A stretch of DNA of 64,000 nucleotides from CAINVV01 sp964506325 (GTDB lineage: Bacteria; Bacteroidota; Bacteroidia; Bacteroidales; Prolixibacteraceae): NCBI GenBank assembly GCA_964506325.1, contig CAZDLO010000006.1, positions 19,515 to 83,514 on the forward strand. Reading direction: 5' to 3'. Positions 49,477-59,369 of the stretch are shown here, in pieces; positions within the stretch are counted from its first letter, which is position 1; each line of letters begins with the position of its first letter. Below the pieces are notes generated by a model that was not told the origin of the DNA, did no database searches, and saw only the letters and a list, made by a program, of their open reading frames with translations. Both the position numbers and the translations under genes were made by a program.

Positions 49477-52218
49477 TTGTGTTACACATTTATCCGAAAT
49501 CGCTTGAAAGGACCTAGTTTATACCAAATTCTTCTCTTATCATTGCTCTTGTTGTCTGTGGGGTGCTCCACGCAGAAGAATACCGGTGTAACCAGGTCGT
49601 ACCACAATATTACAGCTAACTACAACGTCTATTTTAATGCCCGGGAAAGCGTTAAAGAGGGTTTAAGGCGCATGGACGAGTATGTCGGTGAAGACTATAC
49701 GAGGATGCTGAAGGTTTTTCCTGAAACCAATCCACAGGCGGTTCAGGCTGCAGCATCAGAAATGGAGTATGCTGTCCAGAAATGTCTTAAACTGATTGCA
49801 TTTCACTCTATCACAGCGAGGCCCAACAGAAAACCGAATGATTCTGAGAAATACAAGGAATTTGCTTCCAGGAGCGAATACAACAAATGGGTGGATGATA
49901 CCTACCTGCTGATGGGACAGGCAAGCTATTACCTGCAGGATTTCCACAAGGCAGAGGAAAGCTTCAATTATATTTTGCACAATTTCCCCAAAGAGATCAC
50001 AAAAAATCCTGCTTATTTATGGTTGTCAAGGTGTTACAATGAAACCGGCGAGCCGGAGAAAGCAATGGAAATCTTCAGGTTGCTTGAAAGGGACGGAAGT
50101 TTGCCGGAAGATTTAAAAAGGGACCTTTTGTTTGTAAAAGCCGAGTATTATATTCTGAAGGGAGATACAGCTGAGGCCGCCACACAGTTGAATCAGGCCC
50201 TTAAATTCAGGATGAGCCGTAAGGCAAAGGGGAGGTGTAATTTTATTCTGGCCCAGATGTACCTTGGCCAAAACCGTGTGGATGAGGCAAATGCCGCATT
50301 TAGCAGGGTTGTGAAGGCAAAACCTTCCTTCCGGATGACTTTTGAAGCAAAGATATCACTGGTCGAATTGTCAAAGAACAGTCCGGAAGAAACCGGCCTC
50401 GCTCTTAAAAAGATGATCAGGAATGTTGATAACCAATCATTTTTAGACCGTATTTATTATGCCAAAGGCAATGTTGCATTAAAATCTAATCGCACGGAAG
50501 AGGCTATCTCTGATTTTGAGACTTCTGTTGCCTACAGCCAGGGGAACAACAATCAAAGGGCACTTTCCAGCCTGACTGTTGCCCGGCTTCTTTTTGAGCA
50601 GAGCAATTACCGCCTTTCATACTGTTATTATGATAGTGCCCTGGCTGTTATTGATATGAATTATCCCAATTACGAAGAGATTGTCTCCAAGGCCAATGGT
50701 TTTTCTGCCCTGATTAAAAACCTGGATGCAGTTACCCGGGAAGATAGCCTGCAGGGAATAGCACTGAAACCGGAGCAGGAGAGGCTTGCCTATATCAACA
50801 GCCTGATTGCCAAGGTAACAGAGGAGGAGAATAAGCAACAACGATTGGCTCAGGAGGAACAGACCAGTCAGAATTATTACAGGGGACAGCAATACCGGAC
50901 CTCTTCCTTCAGGAACAACGATGAGAATAACAGCAGCTGGTATTTTTACAACCCGGTAACAGCAGGTCTCGGAAAAAACGAATTCCAGCAAATCTGGGGT
51001 AAACGGAAGCTGGAAGATAACTGGCGAAGGAAGAGTAAAATTTCCCTCAATCCGGAGGAGGTAGACCAGGCTGCTGCAGGTCCTGAAGCCCAGCAGAAAA
51101 AGGATGACACAAAATCGAAGGAATCCAACCCCAAAACAGTCGGGTTTTACCTGGCGGATCTGCCTTTGACAGATTCTTTGATGCAGGTGTCCAATGACCG
51201 GATAAAATCTTCACTCTTTGCGGCAGGGAGGATTTATTTGAGCATTCTCAACGATCAGCCACGTGCTATCACTCTCTTTGAAGAATTGAATGAAAGGTTT
51301 CCCGGAAGTATGTATGAGTTATCCACCTGGATCGAATTCCATAAGATTAATTATAAGGCAGATGTTTATTCACCGCGTATTACAACCAGTTATCCGGAAT
51401 CCAACTATGCAAAGTTCCTGCTGAATCCGAATTTTTTCAGGGAGTTGGAAAATACGAAGGCAGTACGTGAGCGCAAGTATGAAGAGGCCATCTCGCAGTA
51501 TTATAAGGGTGATTATTCCTCTGCAGGGAAACTGGCTGCAGAAGTTCTGGCACTTCAGCCGGACAGCATTCTATTGCCAAAAGCGAAATTCATTGAAATG
51601 ATTGCCCGCGGGAAGAATATTTCCCGGGATGAATTTTCATTGTTGCTGGACAAATACCAGGGTGATTTCCCCGGTTCTCCCGCCATCCCGACTGTCCGGA
51701 GGATCCAGGAACTGATCCGGCAAAACTCACTCGCAGAACTTGAGAAAATGATTGCCAGGGCTGATTCCGCAGGAATGGCTGCCGTACAGGTCGACAGGGC
51801 GGTGATGAAGGATGATCCGTTTGGTGGAAAATACTCTTACGATGAGGACCTCTTTCACTATTTTGTTATTTCGTTTCCGTCGGATGCAAAGGTGGATGTT
51901 AACCGCCTGATCTTTGATATTGCGAACTTTAACATTGATTATTACACTTCATTCGATTTCGACATCGAAGAAATTAAACTTAACGACCAAACATCGCTGG
52001 TGGTAGTCAGAAGCCTTCCGTCCAAGGAGGAAGGACTTGGATATTTTGGTACGATTATTAAACAAAAATGGGTGTTTAAATCCTTGAAAGATTCAGATTT
52101 TCACTATTTTGTAACTTCATCGTCCAATTACAGGCGCTTCATTGCAGATCAGGATCTGCTGGACTATTTAAGATTTTTTGTCAGGAACTACAGCAAGAAT
52201 TCAGCCCCGGTCAAATAG
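49477..52218 (+). CDS. porW: TPR lipoprotein, PorW/SprE-like type IX secretion component
   Basis: This 913-aa lipoprotein has the lipobox LLSVGCSTQKN. The first mature residues NTGVTRSYHNITANYNVYFNARESVKEGLRRMDEY are the strong signature of the SprE/PorW family. TPR-like helical repeats run from about 140 to 430, followed by a Q/N-rich linker, a second repeat region and a C-terminal conserved domain ending LLDYLRFFVRNYSK. PorW/SprE links outer and inner parts of the T9SS in Porphyromonas and Flavobacterium. No ATG exists upstream of the signal; TTG 49477 or TTG 49504 must serve. It lies 24 bp after apbC. Symbol chosen by family resemblance. Confidence 0.82.
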   Translation: MCYTFIRNRLKGPSLYQILLLSLLLLSVGCSTQKNTGVTRSYHNITANYNVYFNARESVKEGLRRMDEYVGEDYTRMLKVFPETNPQAVQAAASEMEYAVQKCLKLIAFHSITARPNRKPNDSEKYKEFASRSEYNKWVDDTYLLMGQASYYLQDFHKAEESFNYILHNFPKEITKNPAYLWLSRCYNETGEPEKAMEIFRLLERDGSLPEDLKRDLLFVKAEYYILKGDTAEAATQLNQALKFRMSRKAKGRCNFILAQMYLGQNRVDEANAAFSRVVKAKPSFRMTFEAKISLVELSKNSPEETGLALKKMIRNVDNQSFLDRIYYAKGNVALKSNRTEEAISDFETSVAYSQGNNNQRALSSLTVARLLFEQSNYRLSYCYYDSALAVIDMNYPNYEEIVSKANGFSALIKNLDAVTREDSLQGIALKPEQERLAYINSLIAKVTEEENKQQRLAQEEQTSQNYYRGQQYRTSSFRNNDENNSSWYFYNPVTAGLGKNEFQQIWGKRKLEDNWRRKSKISLNPEEVDQAAAGPEAQQKKDDTKSKESNPKTVGFYLADLPLTDSLMQVSNDRIKSSLFAAGRIYLSILNDQPRAITLFEELNERFPGSMYELSTWIEFHKINYKADVYSPRITTSYPESNYAKFLLNPNFFRELENTKAVRERKYEEAISQYYKGDYSSAGKLAAEVLALQPDSILLPKAKFIEMIARGKNISRDEFSLLLDKYQGDFPGSPAIPTVRRIQELIRQNSLAELEKMIARADSAGMAAVQVDRAVMKDDPFGGKYSYDEDLFHYFVISFPSDAKVDVNRLIFDIANFNIDYYTSFDFDIEEIKLNDQTSLVVVRSLPSKEEGLGYFGTIIKQKWVFKSLKDSDFHYFVTSSSNYRRFIADQDLLDYLRFFVRNYSKNSAPVK

Positions 52219-52274
52219 TCCCGCCATCCTTTGCACAACAGGTTCTGCACTTTTTTGCCGTGCTTTTCCCGGTT

Positions 52275-52988
52275 TTATTCTGCCTTTAAGAGAAATCCCA
52301 GGTCGTCAGTATTCCCTAGTTCGACAGGTATTTGTCCTTTTTTAAAGATCCTGACGGTTTTTTGTCCTATAAGTGATAATTGTGCTCCATCCCTGCATAA
52401 CATAGTCCCTTCACGCAGACCTGCCACGTAGGTATCGGGGTTGATTTCTAGAAATTCTTCGATGCGCTGTTCGCGGGTCTCACCGCCATGACCTTCAGGG
52501 TTCTTGTCGAGGTAATGCGGATTGATCTGGAAAGGTACCAGGTTAAGGCAGTCAAATCCTTTTGGGTCGATGATGGGCATGTCGTTGGTGGTGCGCAATG
52601 TCGGACAGGCAACATTGGATCCGGCGCTCCATCCGATAAACGGGATTCCTGCCAAGACTCGCTCCCTGATCAGAGGGAATAGTCGTTGGTCATTCATCAT
52701 TCTGACAAGTTGCCAGGTGTTGCCGCCTCCGACGACAATAGCTTCAGCATCCTGGATCGCTTTAAGCGGATCTGAAGCCTGGTGAATGCTGGTAACCGCA
52801 TGGCCTATTTCAGCAAATCGTTCTTTCACCCTTGCTTCATAATCATCAAAAGAGAATGTTACAGCAGCAAAAGGAATAAAGATTGTCCTAAGAGGCTGAT
52901 TGCCAAGGAATTTTTTTATTTCAGGAAGCGGGTAACGGAGGTATTCCTCCCCTGGCATGGTGGAGTTGCTTATTAACAAGAGTCTCAT
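52275..52988 (-). CDS. pepE: Dipeptidase E (peptidase S51)
   Basis: At 237 aa this matches PepE. The catalytic serine lies in PFIGWSAGSNVACPTLRTTND, the oxyanion segment in AEAIVVGGGNTWQLVR, and the histidine and acid side in FQINPHYLDKNPEGHGGETREQRI. It cleaves Asp-X dipeptides in the cytoplasm. It is convergent with the porW gene (56-bp gap) and divergent from the acyl-CoA carboxylase locus. Confidence 0.95.
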   Translation of the reverse strand: MRLLLISNSTMPGEEYLRYPLPEIKKFLGNQPLRTIFIPFAAVTFSFDDYEARVKERFAEIGHAVTSIHQASDPLKAIQDAEAIVVGGGNTWQLVRMMNDQRLFPLIRERVLAGIPFIGWSAGSNVACPTLRTTNDMPIIDPKGFDCLNLVPFQINPHYLDKNPEGHGGETREQRIEEFLEINPDTYVAGLREGTMLCRDGAQLSLIGQKTVRIFKKGQIPVELGNTDDLGFLLKAE

Positions 52989-53246
52989 ATTCAGAATGGT
53001 ATTTGGTGCTAATTTACGAAATTTCTCCAGGAACCTGATCAGTTCAATGGTAGATTTTATTGACCTGAAAGCTGCCGGATTTCACCGAATTTTTATACAT
53101 CTGAGTCTAAAAAGCGTCAATTTAAAACCTAATTCTCTGTTTTTTCGTATAATGACCAGGAAAAAAGGTATTTGAAATATGCTTTTATATCATCCGGTGG
53201 GATAAATAAATACTTTTACGCCGCCAAATTTTTTCAATGTTATAAG

Positions 53247-54785
53247 ATGGGAGAAACCAAGAGTCTGGTCACGATCAAAAAGATACTGATTGCCAACCGG
53301 GGAGAGATAGCAGTTCGGATAATGCGCTCCTGCCGGGAAATGGGAATAGAAACAGTGGCTGTTTACAGTGATGCCGACAGATCATCGCTGCATGTCCGAT
53401 ATGCTACTGAGGCATACCACATCGGGCCGAGTGCATCATCAGAAAGTTACCTGCGAATGGATAAAATACTTGAAGTCGCTCGCATTTCCGGCGCGGATGC
53501 CATTCATCCCGGTTATGGATTTCTTTCTGAAAATTCGCAGTTTGCAAAGAAATGTAAAGAAGCCGGAGTAATATTTATCGGCCCTTCTTCCGAATCCATC
53601 GAAGCGATGGGCGACAAAATAAGTGCCAGGAAGAGGATGATTGCAGCAGGTGTTCCGGTAGTGCCGGGAACAACCGAAAAAATTGTTGACGAAGATGAAG
53701 CCATTAAGATCATCAGGGGAATAGGGCTGCCGGTAATGATCAAAGCTTCTGCCGGCGGCGGGGGTAAGGGTATGCGGCTTGTCAAGAAGGAAGAGGATAT
53801 CAGGGCCGCCATCAGGGGTGCACAATCTGAGGCCAAGACTGCCTTCGGTGACGATGCACTCTACATTGAGAAGTACATTGAGTCGCCTCACCATATCGAA
53901 TTCCAGGTGCTCGCAGACAGGTATGGTGATGCAGTGCATCTTTTTGAAAGAGAGTGTTCTGTTCAGCGGCGTCATCAGAAAGTGATTGAAGAGACACCCT
54001 CACCGATCATGACTCCTGAGGTACGGGAAAAAATGGGTGCATGTGCGGTTGCTGCAACCAAAGCCGCCAATTACGAAGGTGCCGGCACAATTGAATTCAT
54101 TGTAGACGATCAGCTCAATTTTTATTTTCTTGAGATGAATACCCGCTTGCAGGTAGAACATCCTATTACTGAACGTGTTGTAGGAGTCGACCTGGTCAGG
54201 GAACAAATATTGGTTGCCGAAGGGCATCCCCTGCCTTTCCGACAGGAAGACCTAAAGATGAATGGTCATTCCATGGAGTGCAGGATATATGCCGAGGATA
54301 CCGATAACAACTTCATGCCAAACCCGGGCAAGATAACCCACATCACCGAACCGATGGGTCTGGGAGTGCGTTGCGACGGATACATACACGAAGGATACGT
54401 TATCCCAATTTATTATGATCCGATGATCAGCAAACTGATCATCTGGGGAAGAACCCGCCAGGAGGTGATTGAACGGATGCGCAGGGCTTTGTACGAATAT
54501 AAAATATCAGGGGTGAAAACTTCCATCAAGTACCTTCTGAAGATTATGGAGACTCCTGATTTCCGTAACGGGACCTACAACACCCATTTTATTGAGAAAA
54601 ACGAGGACTTCCTTAAAAGTAAGGTAAACTGCGACAAACATTGTGAAGATATTGCGCTTATCGCAGCATTTATTGAGCACACTTCCCGGATGCACCAGAC
54701 CAAGCAGGTTATCCATCATGAAAGGGCCACAGGTGCCAAAGGATGGAAACACCGGGGAAGAAGGGCCGGAATGCAACGACTTTGA
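53247..54785 (+). CDS. accC: Biotin carboxylase subunit of an acyl-CoA carboxylase
   Basis: This 512-aa protein starts at ATG 53247 (MGETKSLVTIKKILIANRGE), not the upstream TTG. The biotin-carboxylase core has ILIANRGEIAVRIMRSCRE, DAIHPGYGFLSEN, KASAGGGGKGMRLVK (ATP lid), HLFERECSVQRRHQK, EMNTRLQVEHPITE and MECRIYAEDT. It is about 60 residues longer than the E. coli enzyme, as is usual for propionyl-CoA-type complexes. It carboxylates biotin using ATP and bicarbonate. The biotin carrier and carboxyltransferase genes follow on the same strand, indicating a complete three-subunit acyl-CoA carboxylase, probably propionyl-CoA rather than acetyl-CoA. Confidence 0.93.
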   Translation: MGETKSLVTIKKILIANRGEIAVRIMRSCREMGIETVAVYSDADRSSLHVRYATEAYHIGPSASSESYLRMDKILEVARISGADAIHPGYGFLSENSQFAKKCKEAGVIFIGPSSESIEAMGDKISARKRMIAAGVPVVPGTTEKIVDEDEAIKIIRGIGLPVMIKASAGGGGKGMRLVKKEEDIRAAIRGAQSEAKTAFGDDALYIEKYIESPHHIEFQVLADRYGDAVHLFERECSVQRRHQKVIEETPSPIMTPEVREKMGACAVAATKAANYEGAGTIEFIVDDQLNFYFLEMNTRLQVEHPITERVVGVDLVREQILVAEGHPLPFRQEDLKMNGHSMECRIYAEDTDNNFMPNPGKITHITEPMGLGVRCDGYIHEGYVIPIYYDPMISKLIIWGRTRQEVIERMRRALYEYKISGVKTSIKYLLKIMETPDFRNGTYNTHFIEKNEDFLKSKVNCDKHCEDIALIAAFIEHTSRMHQTKQVIHHERATGAKGWKHRGRRAGMQRL

Positions 54786-54950
54786 ACCGATTTAGAATGA
54801 GGAATGAAATTGGTATTGGGCGTCAATGGGTTGCATAACAGGCTTCTGTATTACCTGAAAATATCCAGTATTGCCCGGGCCAGTCTTTCTGAAACCAGTT
54901 TTCTGAATAGTATTTTAAAGAAAAACATTATATAAAAATATTTTACCGGT

Positions 54951-55478
54951 ATGAATCAACTTGAATTTAAGGTAAATGATCACAATTCTGTCGTCAGGGA
55001 AATTAAGAGGAAGGGAAACCTCGTGACAGTTTCGGTAGACAATAAAATATATGAAGTTGACATTGAGAAAGTGAGCGGTGAGGAGTATTCGATCCTCACT
55101 GGAGGGATGTCCTACAATGTGGAGGTAATTGCAACAGAAGATCCAAAGTTGTACCGTGTCAATACTATTCATTTTGCGTTTGACGTAATTGTCAACGATG
55201 CCGAGACACGTTACAAGCAAAAGAACAAAAGTAAAGGCGGCGACGGAACCACTGATACCATCAAGGCTCCGATGCCCGGGAAAGTGGTAAAAGTATTGGT
55301 TCAAAAAGGCGAACATGTTGAGAAAGGGCAGACTGTAGTTATTCTTTCAGCCATGAAAATGGAAAGTGAATACAAGGCCGGATGCAGCGGGGTAGTATCA
55401 AAGGTTGCTGTTAAGGAAGGAGATACGGTTGATGGAAACCAGCTGATGGTCATTATTGGTAAAGACCCGAAGAAATAG
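54951..55478 (+). CDS. Biotin carboxyl carrier protein of the acyl-CoA carboxylase
   Basis: This 175-aa protein has a C-terminal biotinyl domain from about residue 100 (TDTIKAPMPGKVVKVLVQKGEHVEKGQ), with the biotinylated lysine in LSAMKMESEYKAG. The N-terminal 95 residues form a beta-rich domain typical of carriers in three-subunit acyl-CoA carboxylases, and a KNKSKGG linker joins the two. It carries carboxybiotin between the upstream biotin carboxylase (166-bp gap) and the downstream carboxyltransferase (141-bp gap). The gaps are AT-rich and hold no further gene. Confidence 0.93.
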   Translation: MNQLEFKVNDHNSVVREIKRKGNLVTVSVDNKIYEVDIEKVSGEEYSILTGGMSYNVEVIATEDPKLYRVNTIHFAFDVIVNDAETRYKQKNKSKGGDGTTDTIKAPMPGKVVKVLVQKGEHVEKGQTVVILSAMKMESEYKAGCSGVVSKVAVKEGDTVDGNQLMVIIGKDPKK

Positions 55479-55619
55479 AAAACCCAGGTGCCCGTTGCAG
55501 CAGCTTATTCAGTAACGGACTGATTTGCCGGGTGAAAAAAACTTATGTCAGGATTTTCAACTGATTGTTTGTAAAGATCCTTACGATCAAAATATTAACC
55601 ATGTTATTTGCATAAAAAT

Positions 55620-57149
55620 ATGATTGACAAATTCAAAGAACTGGAAAGAAGAAATATTGAGGCAGAAACCGGTGGAGGTCCCGACCGTATTGCCAAACAG
55701 CATGCTGCCGGCAGGAAAACTGCCAGGGAGCGGCTGCATGACCTGGTGGACCCTGGATCATTCGTAGAGTTTGATAAGTTTGTAATACACCGGAGTCATG
55801 ATTTTGACATGGATAAATCGATCATCTCCGGCGACGGTGTCGTGACAGGTTATGGTAAAATTGATGGTCGGATGGTTTATCTCTATGCCCAGGATTTCAC
55901 TGTTTTTGGGGGTACCATGAGCCGCACCAATGCTGACAAGATATGCAAGATCATGGACCTTGCCATGAATATGGGTGCCCCTGTCATCGGACTGAATGAC
56001 TCAGGCGGAGCACGTATTCAGGAAGGAGTGCAAAGCCTTGCAGGATATGCAGATATTTTCTACCGGAATGTCATGAGCTCAGGAGTTGTTCCTCAGATTT
56101 CGGCTATTTTGGGACCTTGCGCAGGAGGTGCAGTTTATTCGCCGGCCATTACAGACTTTATTGTGATGGTGAAGGAATCAAGCTATATGTTTGTTACCGG
56201 GCCGGATGTTGTAAAAGAGGTTACCCATGAGGAAGTAACCAAGGAAGAACTTGGCGGGTCAGTCACCCACGGAAGCAAAAGCGGTGTCACACATCTGACC
56301 GCTGATGATGATGAACATGCCATGTTGATGATCCGGGAACTGTTCAGTTACCTGCCTTCCAATAACATGGAAGACCCGCCTTTCATTCAGACAACGGATG
56401 ATGTCAACCGCGATGAACCGGACCTGGATCAGCTGATTCCTGCCGATCCCAATAAACCATACGACATGCGTGAGCTGATCGATAAGATTGTCGACAATGG
56501 TCATTTTTTTGAAATTCAGCCCGCCTATGCTCCCAATATTCTCATCGGATTCGCCCGGATGGGTGGCAGAAGCGTCGGAATCGTCGCCAATCAGCCTTCC
56601 TATCTCGCCGGAGTGCTTGATATCAACTCTTCGGTGAAAGCCGCCCGGTTTGTGCGGTTTTGTGATGCATTCAACATCCCCCTGATCACCTTGGTGGATG
56701 TCCCGGGATTCCTGCCGGGAACAACCCAGGAGTATGGAGGTATCATACGCCATGGTGCCAAGTTGTTGTATGCCTTTGCGGAAGCGACAGTGCCAAAGAT
56801 TACGTTGATTACAAGAAAAGCCTATGGTGGTGCTTACGACGTGATGAGCAGCAAGCACATCGGGGCAGATGTCAACTTTGCATACCCTTCTGCCGAGATT
56901 GCTGTGATGGGTGCAGACGGTGCGGTTCGTATCATCCACCGCGACAAACTGGATCCGGATCAGAGAGCCGAAGCAGTTGAAAATTACAGGGATACCTTCT
57001 CAAATCCATACAAGGCTGCTGAACTTGGATATATTGATGATGTAATCTATCCCCGTAATACACGGATCAAACTGATTCAGGCCCTTGAAATGACGCAGAA
57101 TAAGCACAAAACTAATCCACTCAAGAAGCACGGAAATATCCCGTTGTAA
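55620..57149 (+). CDS. pccB: Acyl-CoA carboxylase carboxyltransferase subunit (propionyl-CoA/methylmalonyl-CoA type)
   Basis: This 509-aa carboxyltransferase is taken from ATG 55620. It has the fused two-crotonase-domain build: [22 protein letters not shown] at the start, [20 protein letters not shown] and [20 protein letters not shown] in the first domain, and [20 protein letters not shown] with [16 protein letters not shown] in the second. It transfers the carboxyl group from biotin to an acyl-CoA, most likely propionyl-CoA, giving methylmalonyl-CoA. The same fold serves Na+-pumping methylmalonyl-CoA decarboxylase, but the biotin carboxylase gene in the locus argues for carboxylation. The gene ends directly before a perfect hairpin. 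Confidence 0.92.
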   Translation: MIDKFKELERRNIEAETGGGPDRIAKQHAAGRKTARERLHDLVDPGSFVEFDKFVIHRSHDFDMDKSIISGDGVVTGYGKIDGRMVYLYAQDFTVFGGTMSRTNADKICKIMDLAMNMGAPVIGLNDSGGARIQEGVQSLAGYADIFYRNVMSSGVVPQISAILGPCAGGAVYSPAITDFIVMVKESSYMFVTGPDVVKEVTHEEVTKEELGGSVTHGSKSGVTHLTADDDEHAMLMIRELFSYLPSNNMEDPPFIQTTDDVNRDEPDLDQLIPADPNKPYDMRELIDKIVDNGHFFEIQPAYAPNILIGFARMGGRSVGIVANQPSYLAGVLDINSSVKAARFVRFCDAFNIPLITLVDVPGFLPGTTQEYGGIIRHGAKLLYAFAEATVPKITLITRKAYGGAYDVMSSKHIGADVNFAYPSAEIAVMGADGAVRIIHRDKLDPDQRAEAVENYRDTFSNPYKAAELGYIDDVIYPRNTRIKLIQALEMTQNKHKTNPLKKHGNIPL

Positions 57150-57155
57150 AATCGA

Positions 57156-57196
57156 ACAAAGACCCTCAAGGTTGTACCAACCTTGAGGGTCTTTGT
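57156..57196. terminator. Perfect 19-bp hairpin between convergent genes (probable bidirectional terminator)
   Basis: Arms acaaagaccctcaaggttg (57156-57174) and their exact reverse complement (57178-57196) enclose a 3-nt loop. It lies 7 bp after the carboxyltransferase stop and 20 bp from the convergent outer-membrane protein gene. It lacks a long T tract but the arms end in aaag/ctttgtt. Confidence 0.8.
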
Positions 57197-57215
57197 TATT
57201 ACCGCCAACTGTTTT

Positions 57216-58121
57216 TCACCAGTTGGCTATCCCGATTCCGAAAGTAATCGGATTCATCACCGGACCTCTTCCTTCCTTGAAGAAGGGAGTGAAATAGTAG
57301 GTTCCAAAAACAGAGAATCCCTTGTACCCGATTCTTGCAGTCCCTCCGGCCCGGAAGGGACTGATGCTAAAGTCATCATGATCTTTAATTTTCGTCCCAT
57401 CGATTTTGACTTTGGTATGGGATCCCATTTTTATTCCCCCGATTACCCCAAAATTGACCCAGAGTCCGGATTCGGCCGGCAATTGAAACTCAAGCAATAA
57501 GGGTACTGTAACAAAACCGGTCGACAGTTTTGTTTTCTCAAGATTGGCATCTGAAACAGGTACAGGAACGATGTATCCATTGTTGTTTTCAATGGTGTAG
57601 TCGTTGGAGAAGCGGTAATCGTTAAAATTAAATCCTAAACCGGTGATTATTCCAATATTATTTTCATTTTTCTGTAGCCCAAAGCTTAATTTGAAAAGGT
57701 TGATGTTGACTTCCATCGATTTGTTGTGATTCAGATCCATGAAGTTGGCAGTGGAATATCCATTGTAATCAACGTTGGCAAAGGAGTTAACCCCTATTTC
57801 AAAAAACGTCCAGTGCCCTTTGAATTTTGGGGAATGGCCTGTCCATTGCTTAAACTCTTCATTATTGAGTTGGTCGTACTTGATGGTTGATCCATGGTGC
57901 CCTTCTGCGATAACCACAGTTTTCCGGCCAACCCTGATTTTTACGGTGTCGTTCGAGTCCTCCCGGATATTGATGTTGCTGTCGCCGATTTTTACATCCG
58001 TTTTATCATCAGTTTCGACAACGGTTACCATGTTTTTTCCCAGAACGTTGACACGGACGGTATCCTGGGCATTGACTCCAATTGCAATGAATAATGCGAA
58101 AAAGAGGAAAATAGTTTTCAT
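57216..58121 (-). CDS. Outer-membrane beta-barrel protein of the ECF sigma operon
   Basis: This 301-aa exported protein has a signal peptide (MKTIFLFFALFIAIGVNAQ). An N-terminal region of short beta strands (DTVRVNVLGKNMVTVVETDD, NIREDSNDTVKIRVGRKTVV) is followed by a barrel domain of alternating aromatic strands. These include HWTFFEIGVNSFANV, FVTVPLLLEFQLP and the terminal MNPITFGIGIANW, ending in an aromatic residue as outer-membrane barrels do. I do not recognise a specific family beyond this barrel type. It is third in a leftward run after an ECF sigma factor and an anti-sigma-like protein (139-bp gap), so it is probably a target or effector of that stress circuit. Confidence 0.75.
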   Translation of the reverse strand: MKTIFLFFALFIAIGVNAQDTVRVNVLGKNMVTVVETDDKTDVKIGDSNINIREDSNDTVKIRVGRKTVVIAEGHHGSTIKYDQLNNEEFKQWTGHSPKFKGHWTFFEIGVNSFANVDYNGYSTANFMDLNHNKSMEVNINLFKLSFGLQKNENNIGIITGLGFNFNDYRFSNDYTIENNNGYIVPVPVSDANLEKTKLSTGFVTVPLLLEFQLPAESGLWVNFGVIGGIKMGSHTKVKIDGTKIKDHDDFSISPFRAGGTARIGYKGFSVFGTYYFTPFFKEGRGPVMNPITFGIGIANW

Positions 58122-58260
58122 AATATGGGTTATTTAATTTATAATATTTGACTCCAGTGCAGAAATATAAAAGGCTTCAGGCAAACAGGATTCCTGACTC
58201 TCATGCCCTATATCTCGTATCTTTTCCCATAGGACGTTCAGCAGTTGTAAAAAGTTACAG

Positions 58261-59283
58261 CTATTTGTTAACGGGGATGGAAATGGCCAGCATCTGTGTG
58301 TTAAAAGTGATGGATTTCAGTTTTCCGTCTCTCCCTTTTTTCCCGGTAAGATGTTTCCCCGGCAGCAGGGAAAAGAAACGAAGTCCGGCAACTGCAACCT
58401 CCTCACGTGAGAAAAACCCTTTTGGTCCCTGGTCTTTCATTGCCTTCAGTTTAGTATTCAGATATTCAGAAAGAGGTATGTCGCTGGAGGCGTAATATAC
58501 AGGCTCCGGCTTTATGGGCACAAGGTCATAATATTCTATAAATTCAGTCTGAACAAAAACAGCTTTTGAAGCCAGCCTTTCAATGGTTTCCGGTTTTCGC
58601 GACAAAATCTCGGGTGGCCCGGTCTTTGCCCTGGGTTTTCCATTCGGGACTTTTTGCTGCACAGAAATGATCCGGCCCTTATTTTCTGCTTTCTTGATGC
58701 TCAATCCAGCAATCCGGTTTGAATTATCAGCACCGGGTGTGGCGGGTTTTTCAGCGGTACTAATTTTAACGGCAGAAAGCTGTTCCGGCACAGGATTTCT
58801 GACTCCGGGCCTGAACAGGACAAAGGCCAGAAGAAGGAGGGCAGCCACCGCCGTCAGGCGAAAAATAGGGACCTTTACGGATGGTTTTCTCTTTAATCGT
58901 TCCTTTTGCGGGAAGACCAGGGTGGTATCCGGTTGTAATCGCACTCTTTGAAATCTGGATATATCTGCCTGTTTATCTGGATTTTTTACCAGCCAGGCTT
59001 CAAATTCTGAAGATTGAAATTCGGTCAGATCACCCTCCATCGCGGCAACAACTGTATCCTCAAAATACACAGAATCATCGAATTGTGATTTTTTGAGGAG
59101 CTCTTTCCCTGGATATTCCAGTGTGGCATCGATTGACAAACATAGGGGAGAAATTTCCAGTTCCTCTGCCAGATCCGGATGATCCAAAAGAAAGTGGTGG
59201 ACTTCCTCCATGCCTGCCGGATCAAGCCTTCCCTCCAGGTAATCGAGGAACCAGATTTCGTAGTTATTTCTCGTAATTTTCAT
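58261..59283 (-). CDS. Anti-sigma-factor-like single-pass membrane protein
   Basis: This 340-aa protein has an N-terminal cytosolic part (1-155) with the opening NNYEIWFLDYLEGRLDPAGMEEVHHFL, which occurs in Bacteroidota anti-sigma-like proteins. One transmembrane helix (about 157-175, LTAVAALLLLAFVLF) and a periplasmic C-terminal part follow. It lies 86 bp after the ECF sigma factor on the same strand, which supports an anti-sigma role. There is no zinc-binding HxxxCxxC motif. The C-terminal domain has no recognised family. Confidence 0.7.
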   Translation of the reverse strand: MKITRNNYEIWFLDYLEGRLDPAGMEEVHHFLLDHPDLAEELEISPLCLSIDATLEYPGKELLKKSQFDDSVYFEDTVVAAMEGDLTEFQSSEFEAWLVKNPDKQADISRFQRVRLQPDTTLVFPQKERLKRKPSVKVPIFRLTAVAALLLLAFVLFRPGVRNPVPEQLSAVKISTAEKPATPGADNSNRIAGLSIKKAENKGRIISVQQKVPNGKPRAKTGPPEILSRKPETIERLASKAVFVQTEFIEYYDLVPIKPEPVYYASSDIPLSEYLNTKLKAMKDQGPKGFFSREEVAVAGLRFFSLLPGKHLTGKKGRDGKLKSITFNTQMLAISIPVNK

Positions 59284-59369
59284 CCGAAAATATTTTGTTC
59301 TTTGGTTGCCGAATGGAACTCACACATTGAATTTTCATCCGTGTTTGTAATTTATGAATCATGCTCGTT

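Noticed and set aside
56259..56939. 226-codon open frame antisense to the carboxyltransferase gene
   Set aside because: Composition is typical of the opposite strand of a conserved gene; no supporting motif.
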